From Davidsoniella eucalypti (taxonomy: Eukaryota > Ascomycota > Sordariomycetes > Microascales > Ceratocystidaceae): a stretch of 64,000 nucleotides of DNA. Below are positions 1 through 10,619 of the stretch, piece by piece. Position 1 is the stretch's first letter. Every line of letters begins with the position of its first letter. The notes below the pieces were generated by a model. It was given only the letters and a program-made list of their open reading frames with translations, had not been told where the DNA came from and made no database searches. The DNA is taken from NCBI GenBank assembly GCA_004009845.1, contig RMBW01000072.1, positions 186,001 to 250,000 of the forward strand, written 5' to 3'. Made by a program: the position numbers and the translations under genes.

Positions 1-387
1 CGATGTAGAGAATGAGCGAAGCGGAGCTGATAAGACTGAATTTGGCGATACCGAAGAGGCGTTAATTGAGCTGATGACCGACGTCGCGTTTGTATTTAAA
101 CTTGAGCTGGCCATTTTCTCCATTTGTATAGCCAGATTGCGGCTGTATTCGGACATTTGTGCTTGTGTATATGAGGCCGCTGCTGGCGATGGCGGCTTTT
201 TCCCTGGACTACGAGGCCCGACAGATGGTTCCCGGGAGTCCAATGGCAAGAGCGATGAGGGGATCCATTGAGATGGCGATGTTGCTTTGATAGTTGAATT
301 TGAATAGACTGACGAAGGCGACGAAACACAGGCGGTTGGGCTGTTGAGCGAGGCGTCGGGTGCGACGATCGGTGAAGGCGTAGACAT
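1..387 (-). CDS. N-terminal part of a Ser/Pro/Thr-rich protein, cut by the left window edge
   Basis: On the minus strand one frame is open from a TGA at 487-489 down to base 1 with no stop. I take the ATG at 385-387 as the start, giving 129 codons inside the window; the protein begins MSTPSPIVAPDASLN. In-frame ATGs at 156, 123 and 114 are alternatives, and the one at 114 has the best context (AAAATGGC). The visible part is rich in Ser, Pro, Thr and Asn, contains a basic patch SPGKKPPSP, and has a short stretch, SEYSRNLAIQMEKMA, that could be helical. This resembles the disordered N-terminus of a fungal regulator or kinase, but no domain lies inside the window and I do not recognise the family. 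The upstream minus strand is pyrimidine-rich, as expected for a fungal leader, which supports the orientation. The open frame is directly seen; coding status is inferred. Confidence 0.6.
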   Translation of the reverse strand, partial: MSTPSPIVAPDASLNSPTACVSSPSSVYSNSTIKATSPSQWIPSSLLPLDSREPSVGPRSPGKKPPSPAAASYTQAQMSEYSRNLAIQMEKMASSSLNTNATSVISSINASSVSPNSVLSAPLRSFSTS

Positions 388-823
388 GACGCTTCGGAAT
401 AATATATAGGCTGAAAGTATAATGATTAGGAAGGGCGACAGGTTCCAGATGTAAGATAACGGTATCAATAATGCAACATGACTGGATCAAGGCCGTTGAG
501 CGGCAAATGCTGATCAGTGTCGGTGACGACAACTGCAGTAAACGGCAGCGAAAACAACGGTAGTGAGCAGTATGGAGGGTAGTGTCTAAGATCTGGTCGA
601 GACAGAAGATTCGAGGATGAAGCAGTTACAGATGAAGTGGGCTAAAGGGACCCTGAGGCCGGGCAACAAGTAAGCCTTGGACAGCCTGTTGATCAACTAT
701 TATGGCGTGCAGACCGGCAGCAGCAAGGAAAAGTAACAGAACAAAAGCAGCAATGACGAGGGTGGCAAAGTCCGTAGTCGGGTAGCATAAAGCAGAGCAC
801 GAAAAGCTAGTGGGAGATCGGGG

Positions 824-849
824 GTTGTTGTTGTTGTTGTTGTTGTTGT
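824..849. repeat. (GTT)n trinucleotide microsatellite
   Basis: About 8.5 uninterrupted GTT units are visible (CAA on the minus strand). It lies in the putative leader of the left-edge gene, outside any supported coding frame. Confidence 0.9.
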
Positions 850-1110
850 ATGTGTAAGATGGCGATGTGCTCGTTGGGTTGAAGAAGATGCAGGATACTA
901 GCTAGCCAGCGGCAAAGAACGACTGTAACGAAGGGAAGAAGAAGACGGGGTGCTGAAATTATCAAATCGATCTGTAAAGCTATAGCTCAGCATACATAGA
1001 TGAAGAAGCAAACGAATGTTGATACCCGGTTTGTTGGCCGCGTTGAAAGAGGTTGCTGTGATTGAAAAGCGAATGGAAGATGGCTGGTCAGTGAAAGCGA
1101 GGCTGCTCTT

Positions 1111-1131
1111 GCTGCTGCTGCTGCTGCTGCT
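1111..1131. repeat. (GCT)7 trinucleotide microsatellite
   Basis: Seven perfect GCT units are followed by further imperfect CTT/GCT units. On the plus strand it encodes a poly-Leu stretch of a small ORF, which I regard as chance. Confidence 0.9.
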
Positions 1132-2300
1132 TCTTGCTTCTCTTGCTGAAGCTACTAGTAGCATTCAAGGTAGCAAAGGTAGTACTAGTAACAGTAGTAG
1201 GTAGCAGGTGAAAGAGGGAGAGAGAAGGAGAGCAAGGGCGAGAGAGATGGTCCAGGCTTTTTGGCGACGCAATGCAATGGGCCTTGACAATGGACCTGGC
1301 AGAGGTAGGACCCAGACAGCTCGCAGCGGGACAGCGGAGGTGATTGGTCTACAAGCAGCATCGGCTTGGACACGGCAGCAGGTTCAACGACGGCGAACGA
1401 GCAGTCGTCGTTAAGGCGTAGCGAGGAATTCGTGGGAAGGCGATTGTGGGCGACGTGGTTTTGGCGGGTCGCTGGCAGGTTGTTGTCGTCTGGGTCGTAT
1501 TCAGGTGCTAGGCGTAGATGGTGGGAGAGGACAACCGGATGAAAAGAGGCAAAGGCTGGTGTTGATGGTGTCTATTGCCTACGACGGGTTGTGTTGTTTA
1601 GGTTCCTGTCCCTTGAAGAGACCGTTCAGAGATAGCAGGTAGTTGCGGGAGATGCAGAGGGAAGGCGCCCCAAGGCTGAAGATCTGGGGGCAAACAAAAT
1701 AATGAAACAGGCGAAGGGTAGATAAAACAAAACAACAAATCAGACAGAATGCATGTATAAATGGTACAGATGTGGTGCACTGCGAGCCAGGTTCTCGATG
1801 CAAACGCAGCAACACTAGCAGATTCAAAGTAAACAATATATGTACAACTAGTTGTATGTATGAATGGGAGAAAAAACGGCAGTCTGGATATGAATGTTAT
1901 TGTCAGGAACTGAGCCCAAGATTCGGAGGGAACGAAAAATATAGATAATAAAAGGATTAAAAGGCAGGATAAAGCAAGAGGATTCGCCTCCAGATTCGGA
2001 ATGCGCACTTGCTCTGCAAAAGGAAGAAAAAAGGAAGAAAAAAAAGTGTCTGGTCCATTACGCTGGCATCAAGACCTATGACGTGTTGCCGCTGCCACCA
2101 AAGAACGACGAAAGCCGCCTCCAAAAAGAAAAAGAAAAAGAAAAAAAAGAAAAAATAGAACAGAAGAACGTGGTTCCCGATACGCCTGTACCTAGTACTG
2201 CTTTTGCCGGCCATTGCCTGGGAGCGGCTGAGGTACCGCCTACTTAGGGCCCTAGTCTCACCACCACAGGCGCTTACAGGCCTCTGTAGCACTATAGATC

Positions 2301-2435
2301 ACCTGTAAACGGCGTCTCTCTCACAGCTACGGCTCTTATTCTCTTTGTCAGCGCCTTGAAGGACGCTTCATCACATTGTCTCTGTCTCTGTTCTCCTCAC
2401 CGCTCTCACATCTGGAACACCTTCTTTTCTTTGCC

Positions 2436-2467
<32 letters not shown>

Positions 2468-5400
2468 CACATATTGCATCTATCTACATATACAAACTTC
2501 TATAGCACTGTCGACTGTCTAATTCGCTGACTCTCTAATCTCATGACGATCACTTGCTAGATCCCATCCGTCCACCTAGTCCTTCATTGGCCAGGACTTC
2601 CGAACCACTCCAGATAACCGCTCAGCCTATCCATTTCCCACCATCATCACTTCTTTTGTACTTTGTATTTGTACATCTGTATACCATTGAAGCTAGGAAA
2701 ATAGGCAGCCCACCCTATGATCAGCTTTCTAGGGTGACAGTCACAAACCCCCCAAGATTTCACTTTTGGTGTGCCAGTCACGACGCGTTCAATAACACAA
2801 TAATCAGCCTTCTACGTATTGTAATGTATAGTTGTAAGCCCGCAGCAGTTAACGCCTGTGTCTGATGAGATATTCTCACGTCATACCCTCATACTATATT
2901 ATCCCCTACGACATACAAGGTCCTCTCCTCTATATGTAGTCAAGTTTCGTACAATCGCCATACCAAGTTGGTTCCGCCTTGTCCGGTCTCGCCTTATTTA
3001 TTCTTGCTTTATCTCGTCCTGCCGTGTCTGGTTGGACATCGTGAATGCCATGCTCATCTTGTCAGCCTCATTCTATACATGCATCATATGCCCTCTTCTA
3101 TAATAGATGAAATCATCCACACTAAGCTATATCCCCCCGCTAGGCACGCCTGTAAGCGCCGTGGAGGCTCCTTGTATCTGATCTGTTTCTCTATACCCTG
3201 GCCGGGTACCAACTTCAACTTGGCTCGTAAACTGTGTACATCTGTACTAGCTGTTGCTGCTTAAAGCCTATTCCCTATTATTTCACAACTACTCACAAAA
3301 CGGCTGCCCTAGGGTGTGTGCACAAGAAACTTAGAAGCACCTACTGTTTCGCCTCCCTGTTTTCAATGACCCCCCTGACCGTGAATTTTGTGATTTCTAT
3401 TCCCTTTTCCTGGGACCTGCTGCAAAAATCCTAGCCCCCTCTCTCCTTCCTTGCCTGCTGAATCGAATGAACTGTTTACTCTTGACCTCTCGATTCATTT
3501 TTGTTTTCAGCTTACCTTACTCTCACCTCTCACTCTCTCTCCATCTTGTCTACTGGCTGTGCCGTACAACCTTCAAACGCACCAGTACAACGCCTGTGCT
3601 CCAAGTATCATACCTATCATAGATCATATTATGATGTCTCCTCCCTCTTGAAAAGATTGGGTGAGCCATACATGGCGGCTTTTTCAAGTGGTAAATGACG
3701 ACACCTGTTACAATAGTACCTTTTTAAGGAACAATTAATCAACGAAACAAAAGAAGGGGATGCATTTTTGTATCGTTCTCGTTCCGCTTCTTCGTTAGAA
3801 TCACCGCCTGGTATCTATCTTTTCCCTTCTCTCCTCTCTGTCAGACACTGTTTCTAAATCACCCGCTAAGCTACCTATTCCCGTCCATCTAACACATGAT
3901 CATTTCCCTGCCTAGTCCATAGAAACACGCTACTGGGCTTCCAGACCATAGGATGCGTTGTATGGATAATGAGCCTTTTTGGTGTCCTTATACATACAGA
4001 TACAACACATAGTTGAGCCAAAAGTCAAATTAGCAGTGCCTTCTATCTGATTCTACTGTATTAACTACCCCTCGTTACCCCATCGACAAGCTAAAATATG
4101 ACGCTTCTGATATGCTAGAGATATATGTAGATAATCAGCCATCAAAGCTTGCCCCAAGATGAGTAAGAATCATTGATCTTCACTATATGTACCTCTGTTT
4201 TGGCTTGCCAGTCCATGCTCTGTCATCTGGCTGACCAAATTACCAGTGCTTGGTACCAATATTGAAATACAGTGTGCCCTTTCAGAACTATGTGTATATG
4301 CTTTAGTGTTATGTATGCATGTCCTATAGTTGCATAAACGGAGCGTCACAACGCTAAACCGTCTACAGATACAATCAAGTCACCGAAAGCATTTGACAGC
4401 CCGCTTGTTTCTACTAGTTGGTAAAGGAATATGGATGCCGATCCAAAGAACCAACAAAGTTCGTTTCTTGTGCTCCTGGACCAAATCCCGATCTCGAACA
4501 AGAGAATGGAAATGGAAATGGAAAATAATGATATTGATAACTAAGTGAGACCTCTATATGCTTAATGCTTGTCGACCTAGTGGTTCGTCTTGTTCTTTCA
4601 TTCCCTTCGCCACTGATCAACTATGTCAATATCAATGGTCTCGGTTCTTTCGACAATCAAGCATGGTCATGGGCGGATCTATTGAACGAAATATGCCAAA
4701 CAAGATATGGGTTTATCTCAGCGGAGTCATGGCACAGGTTAACACGATGTACACTTTTCGGATTTTCTTTCTCTTTTTCCACAAAAGGACATATCCCTGT
4801 GTCATCGACGTCACTCAGCCAAATACAAGAAGAAAGGGATAAAAGGACAAAGGAAATCAAGAGTGAAGAAAACGAGCAACAATGGCTCTTCTCGCATTAC
4901 AACTCTCAGTTAGTGCTGTAACCAACCATCGCAATAGTGCTAAAAAGCTGCTACTTTTTACTGTGATACTGTTGGACCAACACTTACGTAACTTGCCCAT
5001 CTGGTTACTTTGAGTACAACACATTCTCCCTCCTCGCAGTAACTTGGTTTTTATTGAGAAACCTCTGCTTTTCACATGCCTATAGGCCCTCAACGATCTC
5101 TTGTTATCCTCTCCAAGCCACCAAAGTCTGGGTGCAAGAACTTGTTTTTCCAATCAGAGGCGATGGTGTGAGAAAATGAAAATGCCTATTTCACTAGTAG
5201 ATTACCATGTGACTCTCGGCCAATCATTGATACTGGCTAAGAGCTTTGTCTATTATCGTCTCCTTTTTGATGAGAAAGACAAAGGGAACTAGAAAAGAAG
5301 TAAAAAAAAGTATGGTCCCCATTAGTTACAAGAGGCGGATGAATAAACAACGGCATTCTAGGTGTCTAGCACGGCCCCATAAACAGCTCCTCAAACATAT

Positions 5401-7688
5401 TACTTTCAATTCTTCTTATAATCTTGTGCTGATGAACTGCTTGGCCATAGCTCTCTTTTCACTTAGGTATTCTTTATGCATATATGATGCTGCGGTATGC
5501 CAAGTGACAGATCGGTTTATATATGCAAGACTAAATAATCGTACGGAAGCCATATATACGCATTACAAGATATTACGATGAAAAGAAAAAAACGGACTAG
5601 CGATGACAAAGTCAGCAGCAAAGTATGGCGAGAAATCGATTTACTAGGTTTCGCAAGTAGAAAGGAAAAATGAAAATAAAAATGAAAATGAAAAATTCAT
5701 GTACTGTGTCGCTGTCTATTCACAATCACACAAGAGTGACGTCACTTTGTTCCTTTTTATGTTCCATCCAAGGTGAACAATCCCGTTTTTTACCGTTTTG
5801 GTCACAAATACTATTCAATTTTGTGTTCTTTGTGGGTTGAATTTCAAGTTAGACCATAACTGTAGTTTTTATTAGTGGTTTTTTTATCATTTATTTTGAC
5901 TATGCCGCCCGTCACAAATATCAACTTGTTTCCCCCCACGATCTATCTCATCCATCTCTTGTTTCCTTTTTTTTCTCATATTAAAATAACCTTTAACTTT
6001 ACTGGCATCGTTTCCTAGCTCTGTCAGCAAAAAATTTCCTAGCTCCTTCCCTTTCGCTTTTGTGCTTGTCTTCAAGGAGCCCCGAGAAAAAACAAATCGG
6101 AACTTTCCTAATTAGGCGCTATAGGCTGTTTTTTGTGATGTTACTGCATGTCTGCATCTGGCATCTGGCAGGAGAAAAAATATATCCATTCCAGCTCTTC
6201 CCAGCTGCATTAGGCAAATACCCTGCTAAGGCAACGGTGCATTAACGCTTTACAACGACAGCTACACTGTCACATTAGTACTAAAAGTAGGAGTGGCAAA
6301 AGGCTGGCTGTAGTGACAAACAACGTGAGAGAGCCGAACCTGAATACTAGAAGAAAGTGCAAGCTACCTATCCAGCAGTGCTGATATCCTGAACTAAGAA
6401 ACGTAGCTCAATACAGCGTCTCGCCTGTTACCGAGCCAAAACTGTCGCTCGTTAGTTGAAATTCAAGACTTGATGACCTCAATCTTCAGTCAGGTAGCGC
6501 CTCAAAGACAACCTAATCATTACAGCATAACCTATAAGTAACCCTCATCAGACATTACTCGACGATAATCTGGCTCCGGGCTACTGCTTCCGCCATCACC
6601 ATTACCGCTTTATACTCGTTCTATCTACCTACATACTATTGAAATGACCGCTGCTTACCTATCGACACTGGTTTTAGCTTGCTTAATTACCAGTCGAGTG
6701 ACTTGAATATTGCTGCAAGGCGCTTCCTTCCATGCTGAATGTCTCCGCCAACATGCTTCCGAGTGATATCATACATCTGCAAAACAGAGCTCAGCATGGT
6801 TCCTCCCCCCTTGTCCCTCGCCCAAAAAGTGGAGATTTAGCCTGATGCAACACTTCATCATCCAAGCGAACGGCATCTTTTGTGTGAACGTATGAGTCTG
6901 TGTGTTGCGTCTTCCTTATGCCTGCTAGCTTGCCTCTTTTTTTTCCGTTTTCTCTTGTTTCTTTTGACTGATGCTGCATTTCTAACTTTGTGCAAACGCA
7001 TCTTTTCTTCGCTTCTACTTAATGCAACGGAAAAATGTTGCTTAAACCTGGTTCAAGGCCAGTAATGTCAATCTTGTAGGGGTGAATAAATCATTCATCA
7101 AGACCAAGTTTCTGATAGGCTTAGAAATGAACTTGCTATCAATTATGTTTGAAGGTTTCATTATTCTCCCATCAGCATCTCAATAGCCCCAACCGATAAC
7201 ATAATTTTAGTGTTATATATATCTCTAAGGAATAGTACATATAAACTATGCTGTCCATTGTGGTCAATAAGTAGCTTTATGAGGTCGCCCCACGATCATG
7301 ATCTCAAACATAATCTCAAGTAACCCTATATTTATACCCTTGCATTAGAATGCCATATCATAGCTGTCTTCCTCCCTTGAGTCAGTAGAAACTTAAATAC
7401 AGACAGATGTACAAATTGAAGTTTAGATAATTATATGCAAATTTCTCTACATGATAAAATTTAAGTATTGATAAGCTAAAAATTCTGATATTTAAAGAAA
7501 AACCAACGCGACTTTATGATAACCCGTGTATTTCAGTATGGTGGAGAGAAGAAATGAATAACAATGATATTTGTTCAGATCATGTCGTTTATCCCCAACA
7601 TATCACGCCTTAGTCATAAAAAAAAGTAGTTAGATAGCGGCCATCTTCATGCTTTTAATATGACTTACCATCCCGTAGGCGATCCAAC
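2301..7688. other. Gene-free spacer between the left-edge gene and the b561 gene
   Basis: About 5.4 kb without a supported gene. The first part (2300-3900) is pyrimidine-rich on the plus strand and contains a CA repeat; the rest is A+T-richer with scattered poly-A/T runs. Every ORF is short and lacks a recognisable domain. The longest, plus strand 4565-4921 (118 codons), shows no family signature. The right end (about 7.2-7.69 kb) should hold the 3' region of the b561 gene. Confidence 0.5.
2436..2463. repeat. (CA)14 dinucleotide microsatellite
   Basis: Fourteen uninterrupted CA units within a pyrimidine-rich plus-strand stretch. Confidence 0.9.
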
Positions 7689-8524
7689 CTATAGTCCAAG
7701 CTTGCTTTTTTGAAGACGAGGGAATACGCCGGCAACTATGAAGAAGCCGAGTACCACCATTGACCAGGTCTTGATCTTGACGACCTCGGCAATATAATCT
7801 GTCTTAGTAGCAGTGATGACACAAGCTAGAATCAACAGCAAGACGGTATAGCCACTCATGCGATGATACTTCCAGATGCTCTTTGCGCGCTGCTCCCCGC
7901 CATATAGGGAGTAGAATCCCCACATGGTGACACCAACCAGTAACTGAATGACCAACAATACCGAGGTCAAGATACCAAAGTAAGCATGAACAGAGTGGAA
8001 ATGCGCTAGGCCATTCTTGAACTTGTTGTACTCAATAATGCCAACGCCAATACCAATGCCCAAGAAGGTTAACAGGTTGAATCCAGCATGGTAGCGCTGT
8101 CCGATAAGTTTCTGGGTGCTGGTATGTGTTGGCTGAACAACAAGTATAGATTGAATTAGGGCAAACACGCCAACGCTGACTGCGAGTGGATGACCAGAGA
8201 ATAAGATGACATTTCCCTGTAGTATAGTAGCCCAGATTGTAAGCAAGAAAAGGATGTTTGCGATTTGTGCCAGAATACCAGTGCCTAGATGAAAATGTGA
8301 TGTTAGTATAATGAATGATAATGTCGATATGAGGCTTCAAGTGCAATGATAGAGGGTATGGTTTAGCTGTTGGGTTAAATCTTCTTACCAAGGATGAGAT
8401 TTCGGGCCATGGAATCCCCATCTACCTGAGCGGCATCACCGGCCCGTCCAAGTAGAGGTTGAGTTTCGTCTTGTGGGATTCCGGCTTCCGGGGAAATCGT
8501 ACGACCTTCGACGTTTGATGGCAT
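7689..8524 (-). CDS. Cytochrome b561-family transmembrane protein (two exons)
   Basis: Predicted haem-binding membrane protein of 243 aa that probably moves electrons across an internal or plasma membrane; the donor and acceptor cannot be told from sequence. Exons are 8389-8524 and 7689-8284, with an intron at 8285-8388 (GTAAGA..CTAG). The first 40 residues are hydrophilic. Six hydrophobic segments follow at roughly 47-68, 72-96, 113-130, 145-168, 190-206 and 218-234. Four histidines sit where the two b-haems are held in the b561 family: H77 (SGHP), H111 (RYH), H145 (SVHAYFG) and H186 (KYHRMSGY). Their spacing of 34, 34 and 41 is close to that of animal CYB561. I chose the ATG at 8524 because it has a good context (CACAATGCC) and its exon joins in phase. 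It is divergent from allantoicase. I see no DOMON or other fused domain. Confidence 0.85.
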
Positions 8525-9310
8525 TGTGGTGGCCGGATCTAGGGGATGAAAGATTGATAAGGATGATCCGATTATCTCCCCTTGAGCTTGACGAAAACTA
8601 GCTCGCTCCTTTGGGATCAGAGAAAATTGTTAAAATAAAAGCCGATGTGATTAGATTTTGACTATCGTAGCAAAGATAAATCGCAACTAGGCCTGATGAT
8701 TGATGCCGATTGATGAGAAGTCTGAAAAAACAAGCTGTCGAATGTTCGTATTATTCGATTTCTATTCTATCTATTCTATTAGTAAGATGGTGAAATCATC
8801 GAGTGAAATAACGAGGCTAGTTCGTTAGCGATTCGGAACTCCGTTTTTATGGAGTAGGTAGTCTTTCAGATATCTTTCAGATAATGGAAACTAGCGGAAA
8901 GCGTCGGAAATTGATAGGTCGGAAACTTTTCGCCAATACTTTCTTGATAGTTCACAATGGAATGGAATAACTGCCGAATTGCCTCGAGAATAGTGAGAAT
9001 GATGTTTTTTTTTTTAAAAAAAAATCCGTTTCAAAATGAGGGAACAAATGGATGATGCGCCCAAAGTCAACATTCAACTCTGTTGATACACCTGATAGTA
9101 TTACCTGAGTAGAAGAAAAAAGCGGAGACACTATCGCCTGAACCATATATGAGCCAATCACAGTGCCACCATTAGCTATTGCATGTTTGCTTATTCAGGG
9201 AGACCAAAACAGTGCATCTGACTTGGATAGGAAGGTCCTGTCTAGGCAAATGAGTCAGCAAGGCAAGATGACATCAAGTTGAGAAGACAAAAATCAAGCT
9301 TGACTATCAC

Positions 9311-9316
9311 GATAAG
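9311..9316 (+). promoter_or_regulatory. GATA-factor-type site (CGATAAG)
   Basis: GATAAG preceded by C matches the HGATAR consensus of fungal nitrogen GATA factors (AreA/NIT2 type). It lies about 1.3 kb upstream of the allantoicase start. Function is inferred from gene context only. Confidence 0.35.
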
Positions 9317-9515
9317 TATAATTGTAGTGAGTGGAAAAAAGGATATGAAGCTACCAGCAACAGCAATTATGCCACATCAAGAATTGGATAATTGGATATG
9401 AAGTATTGAGGAGTCATTACAAGGTTTATCTATGGCTGTTTGTCAAGTCAAACTAGGAACATTAAGACTCCTGCGCTAGCGTATAGAATACCACGGCATT
9501 ACTCGATACTTACTC

Positions 9516-9521
9516 GATAAG
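9516..9521 (+). promoter_or_regulatory. GATA-factor-type site (CGATAAG)
   Basis: Second CGATAAG match in the divergent region, about 1.1 kb upstream of the allantoicase start, with another CGATA core 12 bases before it. Confidence 0.35.
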
Positions 9522-10390
9522 AATACCCAACGAAGCAGAGATCGAATTCTATCAGCCGGTGCGAAGAAAATCAAGGGATTACTTGATATGGAGAGAATAA
9601 AGAGAGGACTATATATTTTTGATTGGTGGTAGGTTTGTACTATCAGCTTCTATATCATTGCATACTATTGCTCGATTCCATAACCTTATGAAAATACTCA
9701 AAATGGGAATCAAAGGCGAGCAGTATAGAGAGTAGACTATCGCACGAAGATGACCCAGACAAATATCGATATAATATGCTACAGAATGGACTTGGATGAT
9801 GAGTAGTCGACTTGTTCAACCAATGAATAGTATGTTTTCCACACAGGTTGTCGGCTTCTACAATCATGGCCTGTGCCGTTTCTATTACTTTAATTCGCAA
9901 ATTTATGTGCAGATATATGTGCCTTCATGTATACCTAAGAGAAAACGTCCCCCAAATCTTCTTTACAGGAGTCTCTTGTATGTGGTTGTGGGAGACGGGG
10001 ACGGACTAGGGTACAAATGCTTAGCGTTGTTGGTTTACTCAGGATTTAAAAGCTACTTTTTTAGTTGCTAGATCAGAGATCGTTATCAGTTTGCCCAACA
10101 AAGCGATGTCGGATGTGGCCGATAATGAGGGACCCCGGGTAAAAAAACCGACCAAGTCCTTCTACACACGCCCCAGGAAACAAACAAATGAGGACGCAGA
10201 TACCGAAGCGTCTCCTTTGGGTATTCGACGTAGTAGTCGCTATTGAGGAGAGCAAGGCAAACCTGATAGGCGTCCAAGCAGAGAGACGGGAAAAGAGAGA
10301 GAAAGAGCCGAGATGCTCGCTTTGCTGGTTTTCATACAAGTATCGAGGGGTTGCCCCTCCTTGCCTTCTTAGTGTCTATGCCTCTAATAT

Positions 10391-10396
10391 CTTATC
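10391..10396 (-). promoter_or_regulatory. GATA-factor-type site (AGATAAG on the minus strand)
   Basis: CTTATC on the plus strand is GATAAG on the minus strand, preceded by A. It lies about 225 bases upstream of the allantoicase ATG, the most promoter-proximal of the three sites listed. Confidence 0.4.
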
Positions 10397-10595
10397 TTCT
10401 AGTATTTTGCTCTGCTGCTCATCTTTCCCGTCTTTCTCTCCAGCTTCTTTTTCTATTTTGAAATCTTAATTTCAATTTTCCCTCACTTGCACAAGTATCC
10501 TTCCAATTCATTTTCTATTGCCTTTCTACAATTCTACATATACTCCAGATCCGTACCAACTACACCCAAAATTATATCCCACACATCATCAGTAC

Positions 10596-10619
10596 ATGAG
10601 TGTCCCTCGTTGCACATAA
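10596..10619 (+). CDS. Seven-codon uORF whose stop overlaps the allantoicase start codon
   Basis: ATG at 10596 starts a 7-codon frame (MSVPRCT) that ends in TAA at 10617-10619. The last A of the stop is the first base of the allantoicase ATG, forming TAATG. Such an overlap permits termination-reinitiation or translational damping. It lies downstream of the pyrimidine-rich stretch where transcription probably starts, so it is likely to be in the mRNA, but that is inferred. It could also be a chance ORF. Confidence 0.4.
   Translation: MSVPRCT

Larger units (their letters stand above)
388..2300 (-). other. Probable promoter and leader region of the left-edge gene
   Basis: The stretch is purine-rich on the plus strand and therefore pyrimidine-rich on the minus strand, which reads into the left-edge gene. 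It holds several simple repeats, including a GTT run, a GCT run and an A/G tract near 2123-2157. Short ORFs occur on both strands but none shows a recognisable domain. The predicted hydrophobic minus-strand peptide at 1598-2008 is typical of translated T/C-rich leader DNA. I infer a long 5' leader or promoter; the transcription start cannot be placed. Confidence 0.35.
8525..10618. promoter_or_regulatory. Divergent intergenic region between the b561 and allantoicase genes
   Basis: About 2.1 kb shared upstream of two divergently oriented genes. It contains several GATA-factor-type HGATAR sites (listed separately), a T11/A9 homopolymer pair near 9006-9026, and a pyrimidine-rich stretch at about 10370-10560 just upstream of allantoicase, the usual position for a fungal transcription start. 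Short ORFs here have no recognisable product. Confidence 0.5.

Noticed and set aside
1598..2008. Minus-strand ORF of 136 codons with hydrophobic N-terminus
   Set aside because: The Leu/Phe/Ser content follows from T/C-rich leader DNA; no signal-peptide protein family is recognisable and no conserved body follows.
4565..4921. Plus-strand ORF of 118 codons
   Set aside because: It shows no recognisable domain, has no supporting splice sites, and overlaps other short frames in A+T-rich spacer.
7047..7062. tRNA-like T-arm (CCTGGTTCAAGGCCAG)
   Set aside because: It forms a four-pair stem, but there is no A-box or D-arm at the proper distance upstream and no acceptor stem.
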